From Psychrobacter sp. PL19 (GTDB lineage: Bacteria > Pseudomonadota > Gammaproteobacteria > Pseudomonadales > Moraxellaceae), in assembly GCF_017875835.1 (NCBI RefSeq), contig NZ_JAGING010000001.1:496001-560000 (forward strand): DNA of 64,000 nt. The letters are read 5' to 3'. Each line of letters begins with the position of its first letter. Within the stretch, counting starts at the first letter, position 1. The notes under the pieces are model-generated. The model was not told the DNA's origin and made no database searches. It was given only the letters and a program-made list of their open reading frames with translations. Below, piece by piece: positions 8,239 to 17,227 of the stretch. Made by a program: the position numbers and the translations under genes.

Positions 8239-10440
8239 ATGACTACTCTTAATTCGGATTTGCACCTTGTTGACTTTGCCGCTACTAATCCAAGCGATCT
8301 ACAGACGCAAGTAACCACGGCTATTGATCAGGCTAATACCTTTTTAGATGAGCTGGCATCGATAACGAATAATGATGAAGGTGCTGTTGGCATCAGCGCC
8401 AAGCAGGCACTAGCGGATGTCATGGCCTTTGATCATATCAATCTGGCATTGGATCGCAGTTGGGGTATTTTGTCGCATCTTAATGGCGTAATGAGCAATG
8501 ATGATATTCGTCATGTGCATCATGAGCTGCTGCCGAAGCTATCTGCTTATGGCACTCGGGTCGGGCAACATCAACCCCTATTTACTCGTTATCAAGCCAT
8601 TATTAATGATAAGGCATTTTTAGCGCAGCTGGAACCTGCTCGGGCGCGGGCGTTTGAACTGGCTCTACAAAGCTTTGAGTTATCAGGGGTGGCGTTACCA
8701 AAATCTGAGCAAGATACGTTTGCCGCTATTCAAAGCCAGCTATCGACCTTGTCTGCGACATTCTCAGACCATATTTTGGATGCCACCCAAGCTTATGTGC
8801 TACCTATTGAACAACCACAGTTGGCAGGCTTGACTGACGGTGGTTTAGCGCTATTAGCCGATGCTGGTGCCCAATATAAAGTACGCGAGTTGGCCAATGG
8901 CTCACTTTCGCAAGCTGAGAGTGATGCCCTGCCTACCCCTTATTATGTGGCTACCTTAAATATCCCTGTTTATCTAGCAGTCATGACTCATGCAAATGAT
9001 CGCAGTTTACGCGAAACGTTATACCGTGCTTATGTCACTCGTGCCTCGGAATTTGATAATCATACTAATAGCAAAGGTGAATCACTAAATAATGCTGACA
9101 TCATGAGTCAAATCATGCAACTGCGCGAGCAAAAAGCCCAATTACTAGGCTTTACTAATTACGCTGAGGTGTCTTTATCCACTAAGATGGCAGACAATGT
9201 ACCGGAAGTTGAAACCTTTTTACGCAGTCTAGCGGCGCAAGCAACACCAACTGCCAAACAAGACTTAACACAACTACAAGAATGCGCACGCGATTATGAC
9301 ATCACAGACTTGCAACCGTGGGATAGCGCCTATATTGCCGAAAAGGTCAAACAAAATAAGTTCAGCTTATCGCAAGAAGAGATTCGTCCCTACTTTCCAT
9401 TACCAAAAGTCATTGATGGTTTATTTGCCATTGTTAAGCGCCTATACGGTATTACAGTGCGTGAACAAAGTGCTTCTAACACTAGTGAAACTGTCGTATC
9501 ACGCTGGCATGACGATGTGCGTTTTTACCAGTTGTTTGATGAAAAAGACACCTTGATTGGTGGTTTTTACTTTGATTTATTTGCTCGCAGTGGTAAGCGT
9601 GGCGGCGCATGGATGAGTGGTTTTCAGTCCCGTTATAGTCATGAGGAGCTGAACCATCATCAGCTACCGGTCTGTTTCATGGTCGGCAACTTTACCCCAG
9701 CGCTTGACAGTAAACCAAGCTTGCTCACCCATGATGAAGTGTTGACCTTATTTCATGAGTTTGGTCATGGTCTGCATCATTTATTAACCCAGGTTACTGT
9801 TGGTGATGTCGCCGGTGTCAATGGCGTAGAGTGGGATGCAGTCGAGCTACCCAGTCAGTTTATGGAAAACTGGGCGTGGGATGCTGAAGGCATTGCACTC
9901 ATCAGTAGTCATGTAGAGACCGGTGAGCCATTACCCAAAGACAAGCTTGACGCCTTATTAGCGGCCAAAAACTTCCAAAGTGGTATGCAGACTCTGCGTC
10001 AGATAGAATTTTCACTTTTTGACTTACTGATTCACGCGCACACGCCAGCTTTAGATTATGACGGTATTCTCGCGACTTTAGATAATGTGCGCAGTGATAT
10101 TGCTATTATGGAAACCCCTGACTACAACCGTTTTACTAATGGCTTCAGTCATATCTTTGCCGGTGGTTATGCAGCGGGATACTATTCTTACAAATGGGCG
10201 GAGCTACTATCTGCAGATGCCTTTAGTAAGTTTGAAGAAGAAGGCATCTTTAATCCTATAACGGGTAAAGCTTTCCGTGACACTATTTTATCCGTGGGTG
10301 GCAGCTTACCCGCTAAGACTAACTTTGAGAACTTTCGTGGTCGTAGTGCTAGTATTGATGCCTTATTACGCCATAGTGGCTTTAGTAACGCGACTCAAAA
10401 TGAGGCGGCTAATACGCAGATCAAACGCGAGGTCAGCTAA
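8239..10440 (+). CDS. prlC: M3 family metallopeptidase (oligopeptidase A type)
   Basis: A 733-residue cytosolic zinc peptidase. The HEFGHGLHH motif (first histidine near residue 506) supplies two zinc ligands, and the downstream NGVEWDAVELPSQFMENWAW segment supplies the glutamate ligand and substrate-binding residues, as in oligopeptidase A. The enzyme degrades short peptides, including released signal peptides. I place the start at the ATG with GGA 7 bp upstream rather than the in-frame TTG at 8227. The stop overlaps the start of the next gene (TAATG). Confidence 0.93.
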   Translation: MTTLNSDLHLVDFAATNPSDLQTQVTTAIDQANTFLDELASITNNDEGAVGISAKQALADVMAFDHINLALDRSWGILSHLNGVMSNDDIRHVHHELLPKLSAYGTRVGQHQPLFTRYQAIINDKAFLAQLEPARARAFELALQSFELSGVALPKSEQDTFAAIQSQLSTLSATFSDHILDATQAYVLPIEQPQLAGLTDGGLALLADAGAQYKVRELANGSLSQAESDALPTPYYVATLNIPVYLAVMTHANDRSLRETLYRAYVTRASEFDNHTNSKGESLNNADIMSQIMQLREQKAQLLGFTNYAEVSLSTKMADNVPEVETFLRSLAAQATPTAKQDLTQLQECARDYDITDLQPWDSAYIAEKVKQNKFSLSQEEIRPYFPLPKVIDGLFAIVKRLYGITVREQSASNTSETVVSRWHDDVRFYQLFDEKDTLIGGFYFDLFARSGKRGGAWMSGFQSRYSHEELNHHQLPVCFMVGNFTPALDSKPSLLTHDEVLTLFHEFGHGLHHLLTQVTVGDVAGVNGVEWDAVELPSQFMENWAWDAEGIALISSHVETGEPLPKDKLDALLAAKNFQSGMQTLRQIEFSLFDLLIHAHTPALDYDGILATLDNVRSDIAIMETPDYNRFTNGFSHIFAGGYAAGYYSYKWAELLSADAFSKFEEEGIFNPITGKAFRDTILSVGGSLPAKTNFENFRGRSASIDALLRHSGFSNATQNEAANTQIKREVS

Positions 10441-10697
10441 TGCGTTATAAGTCTCCGCGCCCAAAACGGCAGTTTTTAGCAGGGGTTCGCTGCCCTAAAT
10501 GTGAAGCGGCAGATGCGGTAGTGCAAGTCAATATCGTGACACCTGAGCCTGATGAATATATTGAATGTACCCAATGTGGGCATACAGAACATCGTCCTGA
10601 CCCTGATGAAATTAGTGCCAAAAACCATGCAGAAGACCAGCTTGCGCGTGATGTCATGGCGACCGGCACAAGCGGTACTGTGAAATTTAAAATCTAA
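10440..10697 (+). CDS. YheV-type zinc ribbon protein
   Basis: An 85-residue protein with two CxxC knuckles, CPKC and CTQC, about 40 residues apart, followed by GHTEHRPDP, which matches the YheV/DUF2387 putative metal-binding family. The first residues (RYKSPRPKRQFLAGVRCPKC) are basic and typical of that family. The function is unknown. It overlaps the oligopeptidase stop by one base, so the two are probably co-translated. Confidence 0.85.
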   Translation: MRYKSPRPKRQFLAGVRCPKCEAADAVVQVNIVTPEPDEYIECTQCGHTEHRPDPDEISAKNHAEDQLARDVMATGTSGTVKFKI

Positions 10698-10769
10698 AGT
10701 TTCCAGACAGAATACTTAAGATCAAAACCTGAGTTCTTATGTTGACCCTTAAATAATATTTAAGACATT

Positions 10770-10795
10770 AGCCTATCAATAGATAGGCTTTTTGT
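10770..10795 (+). terminator. terminator after the yheV-type gene
   Basis: Arms agcctatc / gataggct with a 4-nt loop, followed by a T run, about 70 bp past the stop. Confidence 0.8.
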
Positions 10796-10868
10796 TATAG
10801 ATAGGTTTTTTATTTTGGATTTTAAGGTCTTAGACTGTTTTTTATACCACTTACTGTCACGAGATATC

Positions 10869-11006
10869 TATAGTCAATGAAAAGTAATATCGATACATAA
10901 CCTACTGCTGGTATAAGCTTTTCTTACTTGCTGTGCCTACGCAGACGGAGGCTGTAAAAAGCTTATACCAGCAGTACCGTAGTGTTTTTGAGGTATTTTA
11001 ACTATA
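10869..11006 (+). repeat. 138-bp dispersed hairpin element, copy A
   Basis: Bounded by TATAGT and ACTATA. Internal arms tactgctggtataagctttt and its complement (20 bp, perfect in this copy) enclose a conserved centre with tgcctacgcagac. The full-length copies at 15386, 52784 and 57465 have the same length, and a fifth is cut at 63883. It lies between the convergent yheV-type and pnp genes, past both terminators. Confidence 0.9.
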
Positions 11007-11130
11007 TTATGGCAGCTCTACAGTTCACTCATGCCCCCATAAAGTATCCCACTTTAGATATCAGCTTGTAAATTATTAACATGTCTCAGTTGTTTTTAAA
11101 TGACGGATCATACTCAAATTTTAAGCCCAT

Positions 11131-11175
11131 AAAAAAACCGCCTTGAGCACTAATAATAAGTGATTCAAAGCGGTT
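11131..11175 (-). terminator. pnp terminator
   Basis: A long imperfect hairpin (aaccgccttgagcact pairing with agtgattcaaagcggtt) followed on the minus strand by seven Ts, about 50 bp past the pnp stop. Confidence 0.8.
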
Positions 11176-11222
11176 CTTTTTATTGAGGCGACATTCTAGT
11201 GCTACATTAGTAGAATAGTCAC

Positions 11223-13334
11223 TTAGCTCTGTTCAATGCCTTTCATAGTCAATTTAATGCGACCACGGTTATCAACGTCTTGGACAAATACTTTAACGAC
11301 TTGACCTTCTTTGAGATAATCAGACACATTCTCTACGCGCTCTTCTGCGATTTGAGAGATATGGACTAGGCCATCAGTATTTGGTAGGACGTTAACGAAA
11401 GCACCGAAGTCAACGATACGAGCAACCGTACCTTCATAGATTTTACCTACTTCGACTTCTGCAGTTAAGGCTTCGATTTTACTAATAGCGGCTTTGGTCG
11501 CGGCTTTATTTTCACCAAAGATACGAATCGTGCCGCCGTCATCAATATCGATAACCGCGCCTGTTTCTTCGGTTAGCTGACGAATGGTTGCGCCGCCTTT
11601 ACCAATAACTTCACGAATTTTATCTGGGTTGATTTCAATCACTGCATAGTTAGGCGCATGTGCGTTGATTTCAGTACGGCTTGCGGGCAGTACTTTATTC
11701 ATCGCATCTAAGATATGGATACGACCAGCATGGGCTTGTTTGAGCGCTTGCTCCATGATGTCTGGGGTAATGCCTTCAATTTTAATGTCCATCTGTAGCG
11801 CAGTGATACCGTCTTTAGAGCCAGCAACTTTAAAGTCCATGTCGCCAAGATGATCTTCATCACCTAAAATGTCAGACAATACGGCAAAGCGCTCGCCTTC
11901 TTTAACCAGACCCATCGCGATACCAGCAACGGGTGCTTTCATTGGTACACCAGCGTCCATCAATGCCAAGCTGGCACCACAAACAGAGGCCATAGAAGAT
12001 GAACCATTTGACTCAGTGATCTCTGATACCACACGGATAACATACGGGAAGCGTTCGCTATCAGGAAGCATCGCTTGTACACCGCGGCGCGCTAAGCGAC
12101 CATGACCGATTTCGCGACGTTTAGGAATACCTTCACGGCCGGTTTCGCCGACTGAGAAATGCGGGAAGTTGTAATGCAACATGAAATGGTCACGAATAGT
12201 ACCACCTAGCGAGTCAATCATATTGACATCACGGCTGTTGCCAAGGGTAGTGGTCACTAATGCTTGGGTTTCACCACGAGTAAATAACGCTGAACCATGG
12301 GTAAATGGTAACACGCCTACTTGTACATCAAGGGCACGTACCGTATCAAGGTCACGACCATCAATACGTGGTTTGCCAGACAAGATGCTGTCACGAACCG
12401 TACGATATTTTAGCTCGTTATAGATTTCTTTTAGCTCAGATACATTGTTGCTATAAGCTTCTGACTCTGAATCACCTGCTAGTGTTCCGATAGCCGCTTG
12501 CTTAATATCATCCAACTTAGTGTAACGTTCTTGCTTGTCAGTAATGGTATAAGCGTCAGCAACTTGTACACCGAACTGCTCTTTCATAGCACTTTCAAGC
12601 GCTTGGTCGTGCTTAGGAGCAGTAAACTGTTGCTTAGCAGTACCTACTTCTGCTGCTAATGAGGCAATATTATCAATAACAATTTGCTGTTGCTCATGGC
12701 CATATAGTACAGCGCCTAGCATTTGGTCTTCTGATAGCTCTTTGGCTTCAGACTCTACCATCAATACTGCCGATTTTGTACCAGCGACGATTAAGTCCAG
12801 ATCACTCTCTTTAAGTTGCTCAAGCGTTGGGTTTAGAACGTATTCACCGTTAATAAAGCCAACACGTGCACCGGCAACAGGGCCGTTAAAAGGCGCGTCA
12901 GAGATAGATAACGCTGCTGAAGCGCCAATCAATGCGGCGATATCTGCAGATTGAGTTTTATCTGATGACACTACTGTAGCTGTGATCTGAACCTCGTTCA
13001 AATAGCCTTCAGGAAATAACGGACGAATTGGACGGTCAATGAGACGCGAGGTTAGGGTTTCAAACTCGCTAGCGCGGCCTTCGCGTTTGCCGTAAGCCCC
13101 TGGAATCTTACCAGCAGCATACATTTTTTCTTGATAGTTAACCGTCAATGGAAAAAAGTTTTGCCCAGCTTTTGCTTCAGACTTAACGACTGCTGCTACT
13201 AATACAGTAACGCCGCCCATGTGAACTAAAATAGAGTTGGCTTGGCGAGCAATACGACCAGTCTCAATGATAACTTGCTGGTTGCCATATTGGAATTCAC
13301 GTTTAATGGTGTTGAACATTGTCGGATTTGTCAT
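11223..13334 (-). CDS. pnp: polynucleotide phosphorylase
   Basis: A 703-residue protein with two RNase PH-like domains, a KH domain ([20 protein letters not shown]) and a C-terminal S1 domain ([26 protein letters not shown]), the full PNPase layout and normal length. It degrades RNA 3' to 5' by phosphorolysis and is a degradosome partner. It is the last gene of the conserved rpsO-pnp segment, but a 689-bp gap and the rpsO terminator separate them, so pnp probably has its own promoter and leader, where PNPase autoregulation usually acts. Confidence 0.97.
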   Translation of the reverse strand: MTNPTMFNTIKREFQYGNQQVIIETGRIARQANSILVHMGGVTVLVAAVVKSEAKAGQNFFPLTVNYQEKMYAAGKIPGAYGKREGRASEFETLTSRLIDRPIRPLFPEGYLNEVQITATVVSSDKTQSADIAALIGASAALSISDAPFNGPVAGARVGFINGEYVLNPTLEQLKESDLDLIVAGTKSAVLMVESEAKELSEDQMLGAVLYGHEQQQIVIDNIASLAAEVGTAKQQFTAPKHDQALESAMKEQFGVQVADAYTITDKQERYTKLDDIKQAAIGTLAGDSESEAYSNNVSELKEIYNELKYRTVRDSILSGKPRIDGRDLDTVRALDVQVGVLPFTHGSALFTRGETQALVTTTLGNSRDVNMIDSLGGTIRDHFMLHYNFPHFSVGETGREGIPKRREIGHGRLARRGVQAMLPDSERFPYVIRVVSEITESNGSSSMASVCGASLALMDAGVPMKAPVAGIAMGLVKEGERFAVLSDILGDEDHLGDMDFKVAGSKDGITALQMDIKIEGITPDIMEQALKQAHAGRIHILDAMNKVLPASRTEINAHAPNYAVIEINPDKIREVIGKGGATIRQLTEETGAVIDIDDGGTIRIFGENKAATKAAISKIEALTAEVEVGKIYEGTVARIVDFGAFVNVLPNTDGLVHISQIAEERVENVSDYLKEGQVVKVFVQDVDNRGRIKLTMKGIEQS

Positions 13335-14023
13335 ATAATTTTCCTAATGTTGGATGACGAAAATAATATCAGCGCTATAAGGAGCCTGATATCAGTCGTT
13401 AAAATTTTTCTGGCTATAACCGCTAACTGAAGAGCATTGTACTTGCGAGTTCTGCTCGTAAGTACGGTCACTGTTATGCATTTATCTTACGGATTTATCT
13501 ATACTGCTACATCTTTTAGTCGTTCAAATTCGATTGTCCATAAATATCTTTTCTATCAGTACCAATGAAGCTTTGACGTTATAAAGGCCACATTACATAC
13601 GGGCTATTAATTTTTTTACACCTACATCTATAGGTAAGCATGGCTATAAAAACTCACAGTGCACTATTTTACAGGGATTTCTAGCCATTGACCAATTAAT
13701 TACAAAACTGAGCGAATGTTAGTATTTCTCACTACTTTGTCTTGCAAATTGTCTGTGCTTAAACTTGTGCCTTTACTTACTATTCTACAGCTATAAAGCA
13801 GGCTATTATTACCTAGCTTTACCTTCTAAATTTGACGTAAAACCTCTAAACACAGTAGCCATAAAAAAACGGCGTGAAACTATTCCACACCGTTTTTTAC
13901 TACTCAACTATTATGTCAATAACAACAAACAAATACTCATAGAGCGATCACAAAGTATAGAATTATGCCAAAACATGTTGCACGTTCTAACTTAACGGTA
14001 CCTACTATAAGACTGTTGCTAGA
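13335..14023. other. pnp-rpsO spacer, unusually long
   Basis: Apart from the rpsO terminator near 13864, the spacer shows no tRNA, repeat or ORF with a ribosome binding site. It probably contains the pnp promoter and untranslated leader. Confidence 0.4.
13864..13898 (-). terminator. rpsO terminator
   Basis: Arms aaacggcgtg / cacaccgttt with one mismatch, followed on the minus strand by a T run, about 125 bp past the rpsO stop. Confidence 0.75.
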
Positions 14024-14290
14024 TTAACGACGTAGACCAAGCTGGCTGATAACCGTCGTATAACGACCAAGATCTTTGCCTTTTAAATAATCAAGCAGTT
14101 TACGACGAGTATTAACCATACGGATAAGACCACGACGGCTATGATGATCAGCTTTGTGTGCTTTAAAATGGTTCTGCAAATCGTTAATGCGGGCGCTTAG
14201 TAAAGCGACTTGAACTTCAGGTGAGCCCGTGTCGTTTTCGCCACGTTGGTATTGAGCAATGATTTGTTCGCGATCAGTATTAGTTAACAT
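14024..14290 (-). CDS. rpsO: 30S ribosomal protein S15
   Basis: An 88-residue protein with the S15 signature [36 protein letters not shown]. It binds the central domain of 16S rRNA early in 30S assembly. I chose the ATG with GGAG 6 bp upstream; an in-frame TTG 15 bp earlier would contain the ribosome binding site and is not credible. A TATAAT about 168 nt upstream (14458-14463), just past a terminator, may be the -10 of its promoter. The resulting long leader would suit S15 feedback control. Confidence 0.97.
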   Translation of the reverse strand: MLTNTDREQIIAQYQRGENDTGSPEVQVALLSARINDLQNHFKAHKADHHSRRGLIRMVNTRRKLLDYLKGKDLGRYTTVISQLGLRR

Positions 14291-14457
14291 AGATTTCTCC
14301 GGCAATGCTAAAGGTTACAAGTGACATTCAATAAATTTGAACGCCTATGAAACGATAGAATAGTATAAATAAAATAGCTTACCTGCCATTCGGGACAACC
14401 CTGCATTACTAGAGTTGACCTAGTGGTCAGCAAGCACGATATATTGACTTGGGGGCG

Positions 14458-14463
14458 ATTATA
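14458..14463 (-). promoter_or_regulatory. possible rpsO -10 box
   Basis: A perfect TATAAT on the minus strand, directly after the T run of the preceding terminator. No good -35 is present at 16-18 bp, so support is limited to the hexamer and its position between genes. Confidence 0.35.
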
Positions 14464-14464
14464 A

Positions 14465-14515
14465 CAAAAAACTGCTGAACTAACAGCAACTTTCGGCAGT
14501 AGTTTCAGCAGTTTT
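14465..14515 (-). terminator. terminator after the 61-residue acidic protein gene
   Basis: A long hairpin with outer arms aaaactgctgaa / ttcagcagtttt (12 bp, perfect) and a T run on the minus strand. It separates the small gene at 14552 from rpsO. Confidence 0.85.
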
Positions 14516-14551
14516 AGAAAATAATCATGATGATAAATATGGTTCTACAGC

Positions 14552-14737
14552 TTACTTATCTTTTTTATTTTTGAGATCATCTTCGGTAGCATTGCTACCC
14601 AGTTCCTCATCTGCTAATGGCATGGTGGTTACCTCAGCCAAGCTATCTGGAACAATATCTTCACTTGGATTGATATCATCTGCTAACCGTTGTATGCTTT
14701 TTTCTTGCTTATCCATATTTTCTTTTGGCTTATCCAT
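14552..14737 (-). CDS. small acidic hypothetical protein (61 aa)
   Basis: A short protein with charged, repetitive ends (MDKPKENMDKQEKS, DDLKNKKDK) and an acidic middle. There are no hydrophobic segments or cysteines, so it is probably disordered and soluble. A strong AGGAGAG lies 5 bp before the ATG, and a terminator follows 36 bp after the stop; both argue that it is real. I do not recognise a family. It sits between truB and rpsO, beside another tiny charged protein gene of similar style. Confidence 0.7.
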   Translation of the reverse strand: MDKPKENMDKQEKSIQRLADDINPSEDIVPDSLAEVTTMPLADEELGSNATEDDLKNKKDK

Positions 14738-14796
14738 AATAACTCTCCTAGTTTATTTTATTATCAATAATATAATTTTAAAATAATCTAATGTTA

Positions 14797-14828
14797 AAAA
14801 TGCCAACCATTTGAACAGTTAGCATTTT
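14797..14828 (-). terminator. terminator after the 53-residue protein gene
   Basis: Arms aaaatgc / gcatttt with further pairing inside (aac / gtt), about 40 bp past the stop at 14866. Confidence 0.6.
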
Positions 14829-14865
14829 CAATTAGATACTCAAAACCTAAGCTAAAACAAAAAGC

Positions 14866-15027
14866 TTATTTTTCTTTCTTAGCTTTTTCTGCATTATCAG
14901 CGATACGATCTGCCGCTTCTTCCGTATCTTTTGTATAGTTGCTTTCAGTTTGGTTCTTTAATGAGGCAGTAGCTGCTTCAGAACGTTCTTGCTCAAGCTT
15001 AGTATTGTTGGGGTTAGGCTGTGACAT
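14866..15027 (-). CDS. small charged hypothetical protein (53 aa)
   Basis: A 53-residue protein beginning MSQPNPNNTKLEQERSEAA and ending in a helix-prone acidic/lysine-rich tail (EEAADRIADNAEKAKKEK). AAGGAAA lies 5 bp before the ATG. The frame is open further upstream to 15162, but that part has no ribosome binding site and reads as leader. The composition resembles hydrophilic stress proteins (CsbD-like or hydrophilin-like), but I cannot assign a family. It has its own terminator. Confidence 0.7.
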   Translation of the reverse strand: MSQPNPNNTKLEQERSEAATASLKNQTESNYTKDTEEAADRIADNAEKAKKEK

Positions 15028-15258
15028 AGTGATTTCCTTTTTTGTGTTATGAATGGATATAGTTAAGTCAAAATTTCTGTTAAATATGCAATTAGAGCTT
15101 GGTACATTCATATTTTTTGTATTATTATTTTTATGATTACGTTTTTTATTAGACTCTCTCATTCAGACTTTCTAATTTTTAGTCTTAATTTAATCTAGAT
15201 TTTTATCATTAATACAACTGTGCGTTATAGATATGTTTGGACTATTTAATGAGTATAT

Positions 15259-15292
15259 AAAAAAAGCAGGTTCCACTATAGGTGGAACCTGC
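15259..15292 (-). terminator. strong terminator of the rimP-truB operon
   Basis: Perfect 11-bp arms (gcaggttccac / gtggaacctgc) with a 5-nt loop, followed on the minus strand by seven Ts. It lies about 240 bp past the truB stop, with repeat copy B between stop and terminator, so the repeat is probably transcribed as 3' untranslated RNA. Confidence 0.9.
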
Positions 15293-15385
15293 AATAAAAT
15301 GTGACAGTATGTGATTAGTGTAAGGTGTTAGTAAGTTTTATAGAATTGAGGATCGTTTATTCTGATCCACCCTAAATGTACTAAC

Positions 15386-15523
15386 TATAGTCAATGAAAA
15401 GTGATGTCGATACATAACATACTGCTGGCATAAATTTTTCTTGCTTGCTGTGCCTACGCAGACAGAGGCGGCAAAAAGCTTATACCAGCAGTATCGTAGC
15501 GTTTTTAAGGTATTTTAACTATA
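15386..15523 (+). repeat. 138-bp dispersed hairpin element, copy B
   Basis: TATAGT/ACTATA ends and the same core as copy A, with several substitutions in the left hairpin arm (tactgctggcataaa). It ends 10 bp past the truB stop and lies before the operon terminator. Confidence 0.9.
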
Positions 15524-15533
15524 TGTTAATAAG

Positions 15534-16628
15534 CTACAAGTTGACTAGTTTTTTAGGTTGCAACCGACCATTCAAACTCACTGCGCCCAAACCAATGAAC
15601 TGCCCTTGCTGGTCTATTAAACGAATATCTACGGGTATTTCATAGAGTAATGGTTGAGCTTCGCTCTGCTGACCATCAAGATTACTACTGTTATGACTGC
15701 CGGTCTTATCACTATCATTTTGATAATTTGCATCATCTTTACTACTAGATGCATGCTGACTAACAGTATTTAAAATATAATCTTGCAAATCTTCAGTAAG
15801 CTGATCGAGTACGTTTAAACGCTGACCCATATGTACACGTTCAACTTGCACCGGTGTCAGTGTGAGTTTAGGCGCAATATTGACACAGGCATCTACCGAT
15901 AACAATTGAGCGAATCGACTGTCTAAAGTTTGTTGCTCTAATTGCACTAAGGTAATGGCCTGATCAACCTTGAAGTCGCCAACCTGCAGGCGACGCAAGG
16001 CTATCAGATGACCTAGTGTACCCAATACTTTGGCGATATCCTCAGCTAAAACGCGTACATACGTGCCCTTAGAACAGGTGACCGTCAGCTGGATCTGCTC
16101 TTGGTTGATCTCCACTAGACTAATGGCTTTAATAAACAGATCTCTTGGCGCACGTTCAACTTCTATGCCAGCGCGCGCATATTCATATAGCTTTTTGCCA
16201 TCTTTCTTTAAGGCGGAATACATCGGTGGTATTTGCTGCTGAGCACCCAAAAACTGCTGAGCGATATCTCTTAGCTGTGCCTGATCAAACTTAGGTATAG
16301 CAGCCTGTGCAATCACTTTACCATCAGCGTCGCCGGTATCAGTCTGAATACCCAGTAATATCGTCGCCTGATAAGATTTATCAGCATCAAGTTGGTAATG
16401 ACTAAACTTAGTCGCCTCACCTAGGCAAATGGGCAGTAGGCCTGTGGCCATTGGATCAAGCGTTCCAGTATGACCCGCTTTTTTACTGTCATGTATAGGC
16501 GACTTAAACAGATACTTAACTTTCGATACCACCTGTTGTGAGGTCATACCAATCGGCTTATCCACTAGAATGACCCCAGATACTTTCTGCTTACTGGCTT
16601 GATTGGCTGCTTGCTTCGCTATGGACAT
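15534..16628 (-). CDS. truB: tRNA pseudouridine(55) synthase
   Basis: A 364-residue protein with the catalytic segment KAGHTGTLDPMATGLLPICLGEATK (the Asp of GTLDP is the nucleophile) and TruB motifs SALKKDGKKLYEYARAG and CSKGTYVRVLAEDI. It modifies U55 of tRNAs. It is longer than usual (about 300-315) because of a polar, Ser/Asn/Asp-rich stretch of about 45 residues before the last conserved block, probably a surface loop. It follows rbfA by 9 bp and its ribosome binding site is weak, so translation may be coupled. Confidence 0.96.
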   Translation of the reverse strand: MSIAKQAANQASKQKVSGVILVDKPIGMTSQQVVSKVKYLFKSPIHDSKKAGHTGTLDPMATGLLPICLGEATKFSHYQLDADKSYQATILLGIQTDTGDADGKVIAQAAIPKFDQAQLRDIAQQFLGAQQQIPPMYSALKKDGKKLYEYARAGIEVERAPRDLFIKAISLVEINQEQIQLTVTCSKGTYVRVLAEDIAKVLGTLGHLIALRRLQVGDFKVDQAITLVQLEQQTLDSRFAQLLSVDACVNIAPKLTLTPVQVERVHMGQRLNVLDQLTEDLQDYILNTVSQHASSSKDDANYQNDSDKTGSHNSSNLDGQQSEAQPLLYEIPVDIRLIDQQGQFIGLGAVSLNGRLQPKKLVNL

Positions 16629-16637
16629 AATATTTAC

Positions 16638-17057
16638 TTATTGGTCAGTTTGTTTCTGATCTACTGCTTGCTCATCAGCTTCATTTTGCTCAGTTTTGGT
16701 GACTGCCTGACTGATCAAGTCCATCATATAGTTACCGCGAGCAGTGACTTCATCGTAATGAAAGCGCAGGCGTGGTGTGGTACGTGTTTTTAAGCTATGG
16801 CTCAGCTCAGTACGCAAAAATCCAGCAGCTTTATTAAGCACTTGCACACTCGGTTCATGATCAGTCTTGTTCATGCCACCGTTGAGTTCCGATTCCATGA
16901 TAGTCACGTAGATATCTGCATAGCCAAGGTCAGGGCTAACTTTGACACTCGATATAGTTACGAAACCTGTCAGACGTGGATCGTTGACTTCATCACGAAT
17001 AAGAACAGCAAGCTCGCGCTGAATTTGATCGGATAAGCGTTGTAGGCGTTGGTTCAT
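16638..17057 (-). CDS. rbfA: 30S ribosome-binding factor A
   Basis: A 139-residue KH-like protein with the RbfA motifs RLSDQIQRELAVLI, DPRLTGFVTISSVKVSPDLGYADIYVT and LKTRTTPRLRFHYDE. It acts in late 30S maturation and cold adaptation. The last 20 residues are polar and dispensable-looking. A terminator-like hairpin lies between infB and this gene. Confidence 0.96.
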   Translation of the reverse strand: MNQRLQRLSDQIQRELAVLIRDEVNDPRLTGFVTISSVKVSPDLGYADIYVTIMESELNGGMNKTDHEPSVQVLNKAAGFLRTELSHSLKTRTTPRLRFHYDEVTARGNYMMDLISQAVTKTEQNEADEQAVDQKQTDQ

Positions 17058-17116
17058 ATTATTATCCTGTTTTTAATACTATTAATTTGGCAATGTTAAA
17101 AATATATAATATACGA

Positions 17117-17151
17117 TAAAAAAGGCCTAGCAGGATGAACCTGTTAGGCCT
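17117..17151 (-). terminator. intra-operon terminator-like hairpin between infB and rbfA
   Basis: Arms aggcctagcagg / cctgttaggcct (12 bp, one G-U pair or mismatch, 5-nt loop), followed on the minus strand by six Ts. By form it is a rho-independent terminator, although rbfA and truB lie downstream on the same strand. It may attenuate the distal genes. Confidence 0.7.
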
Positions 17152-17227
17152 AAATACATCGTAATATCAGTAAGCAATGCGATGTATATCCAGCTGATTA
17201 AGCTTATAGCATGCTTAAATAACAGAT

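Noticed and set aside
13765-13995. 76-codon frame in the pnp-rpsO spacer
   Set aside because: It runs through the rpsO terminator and has no ribosome binding site.
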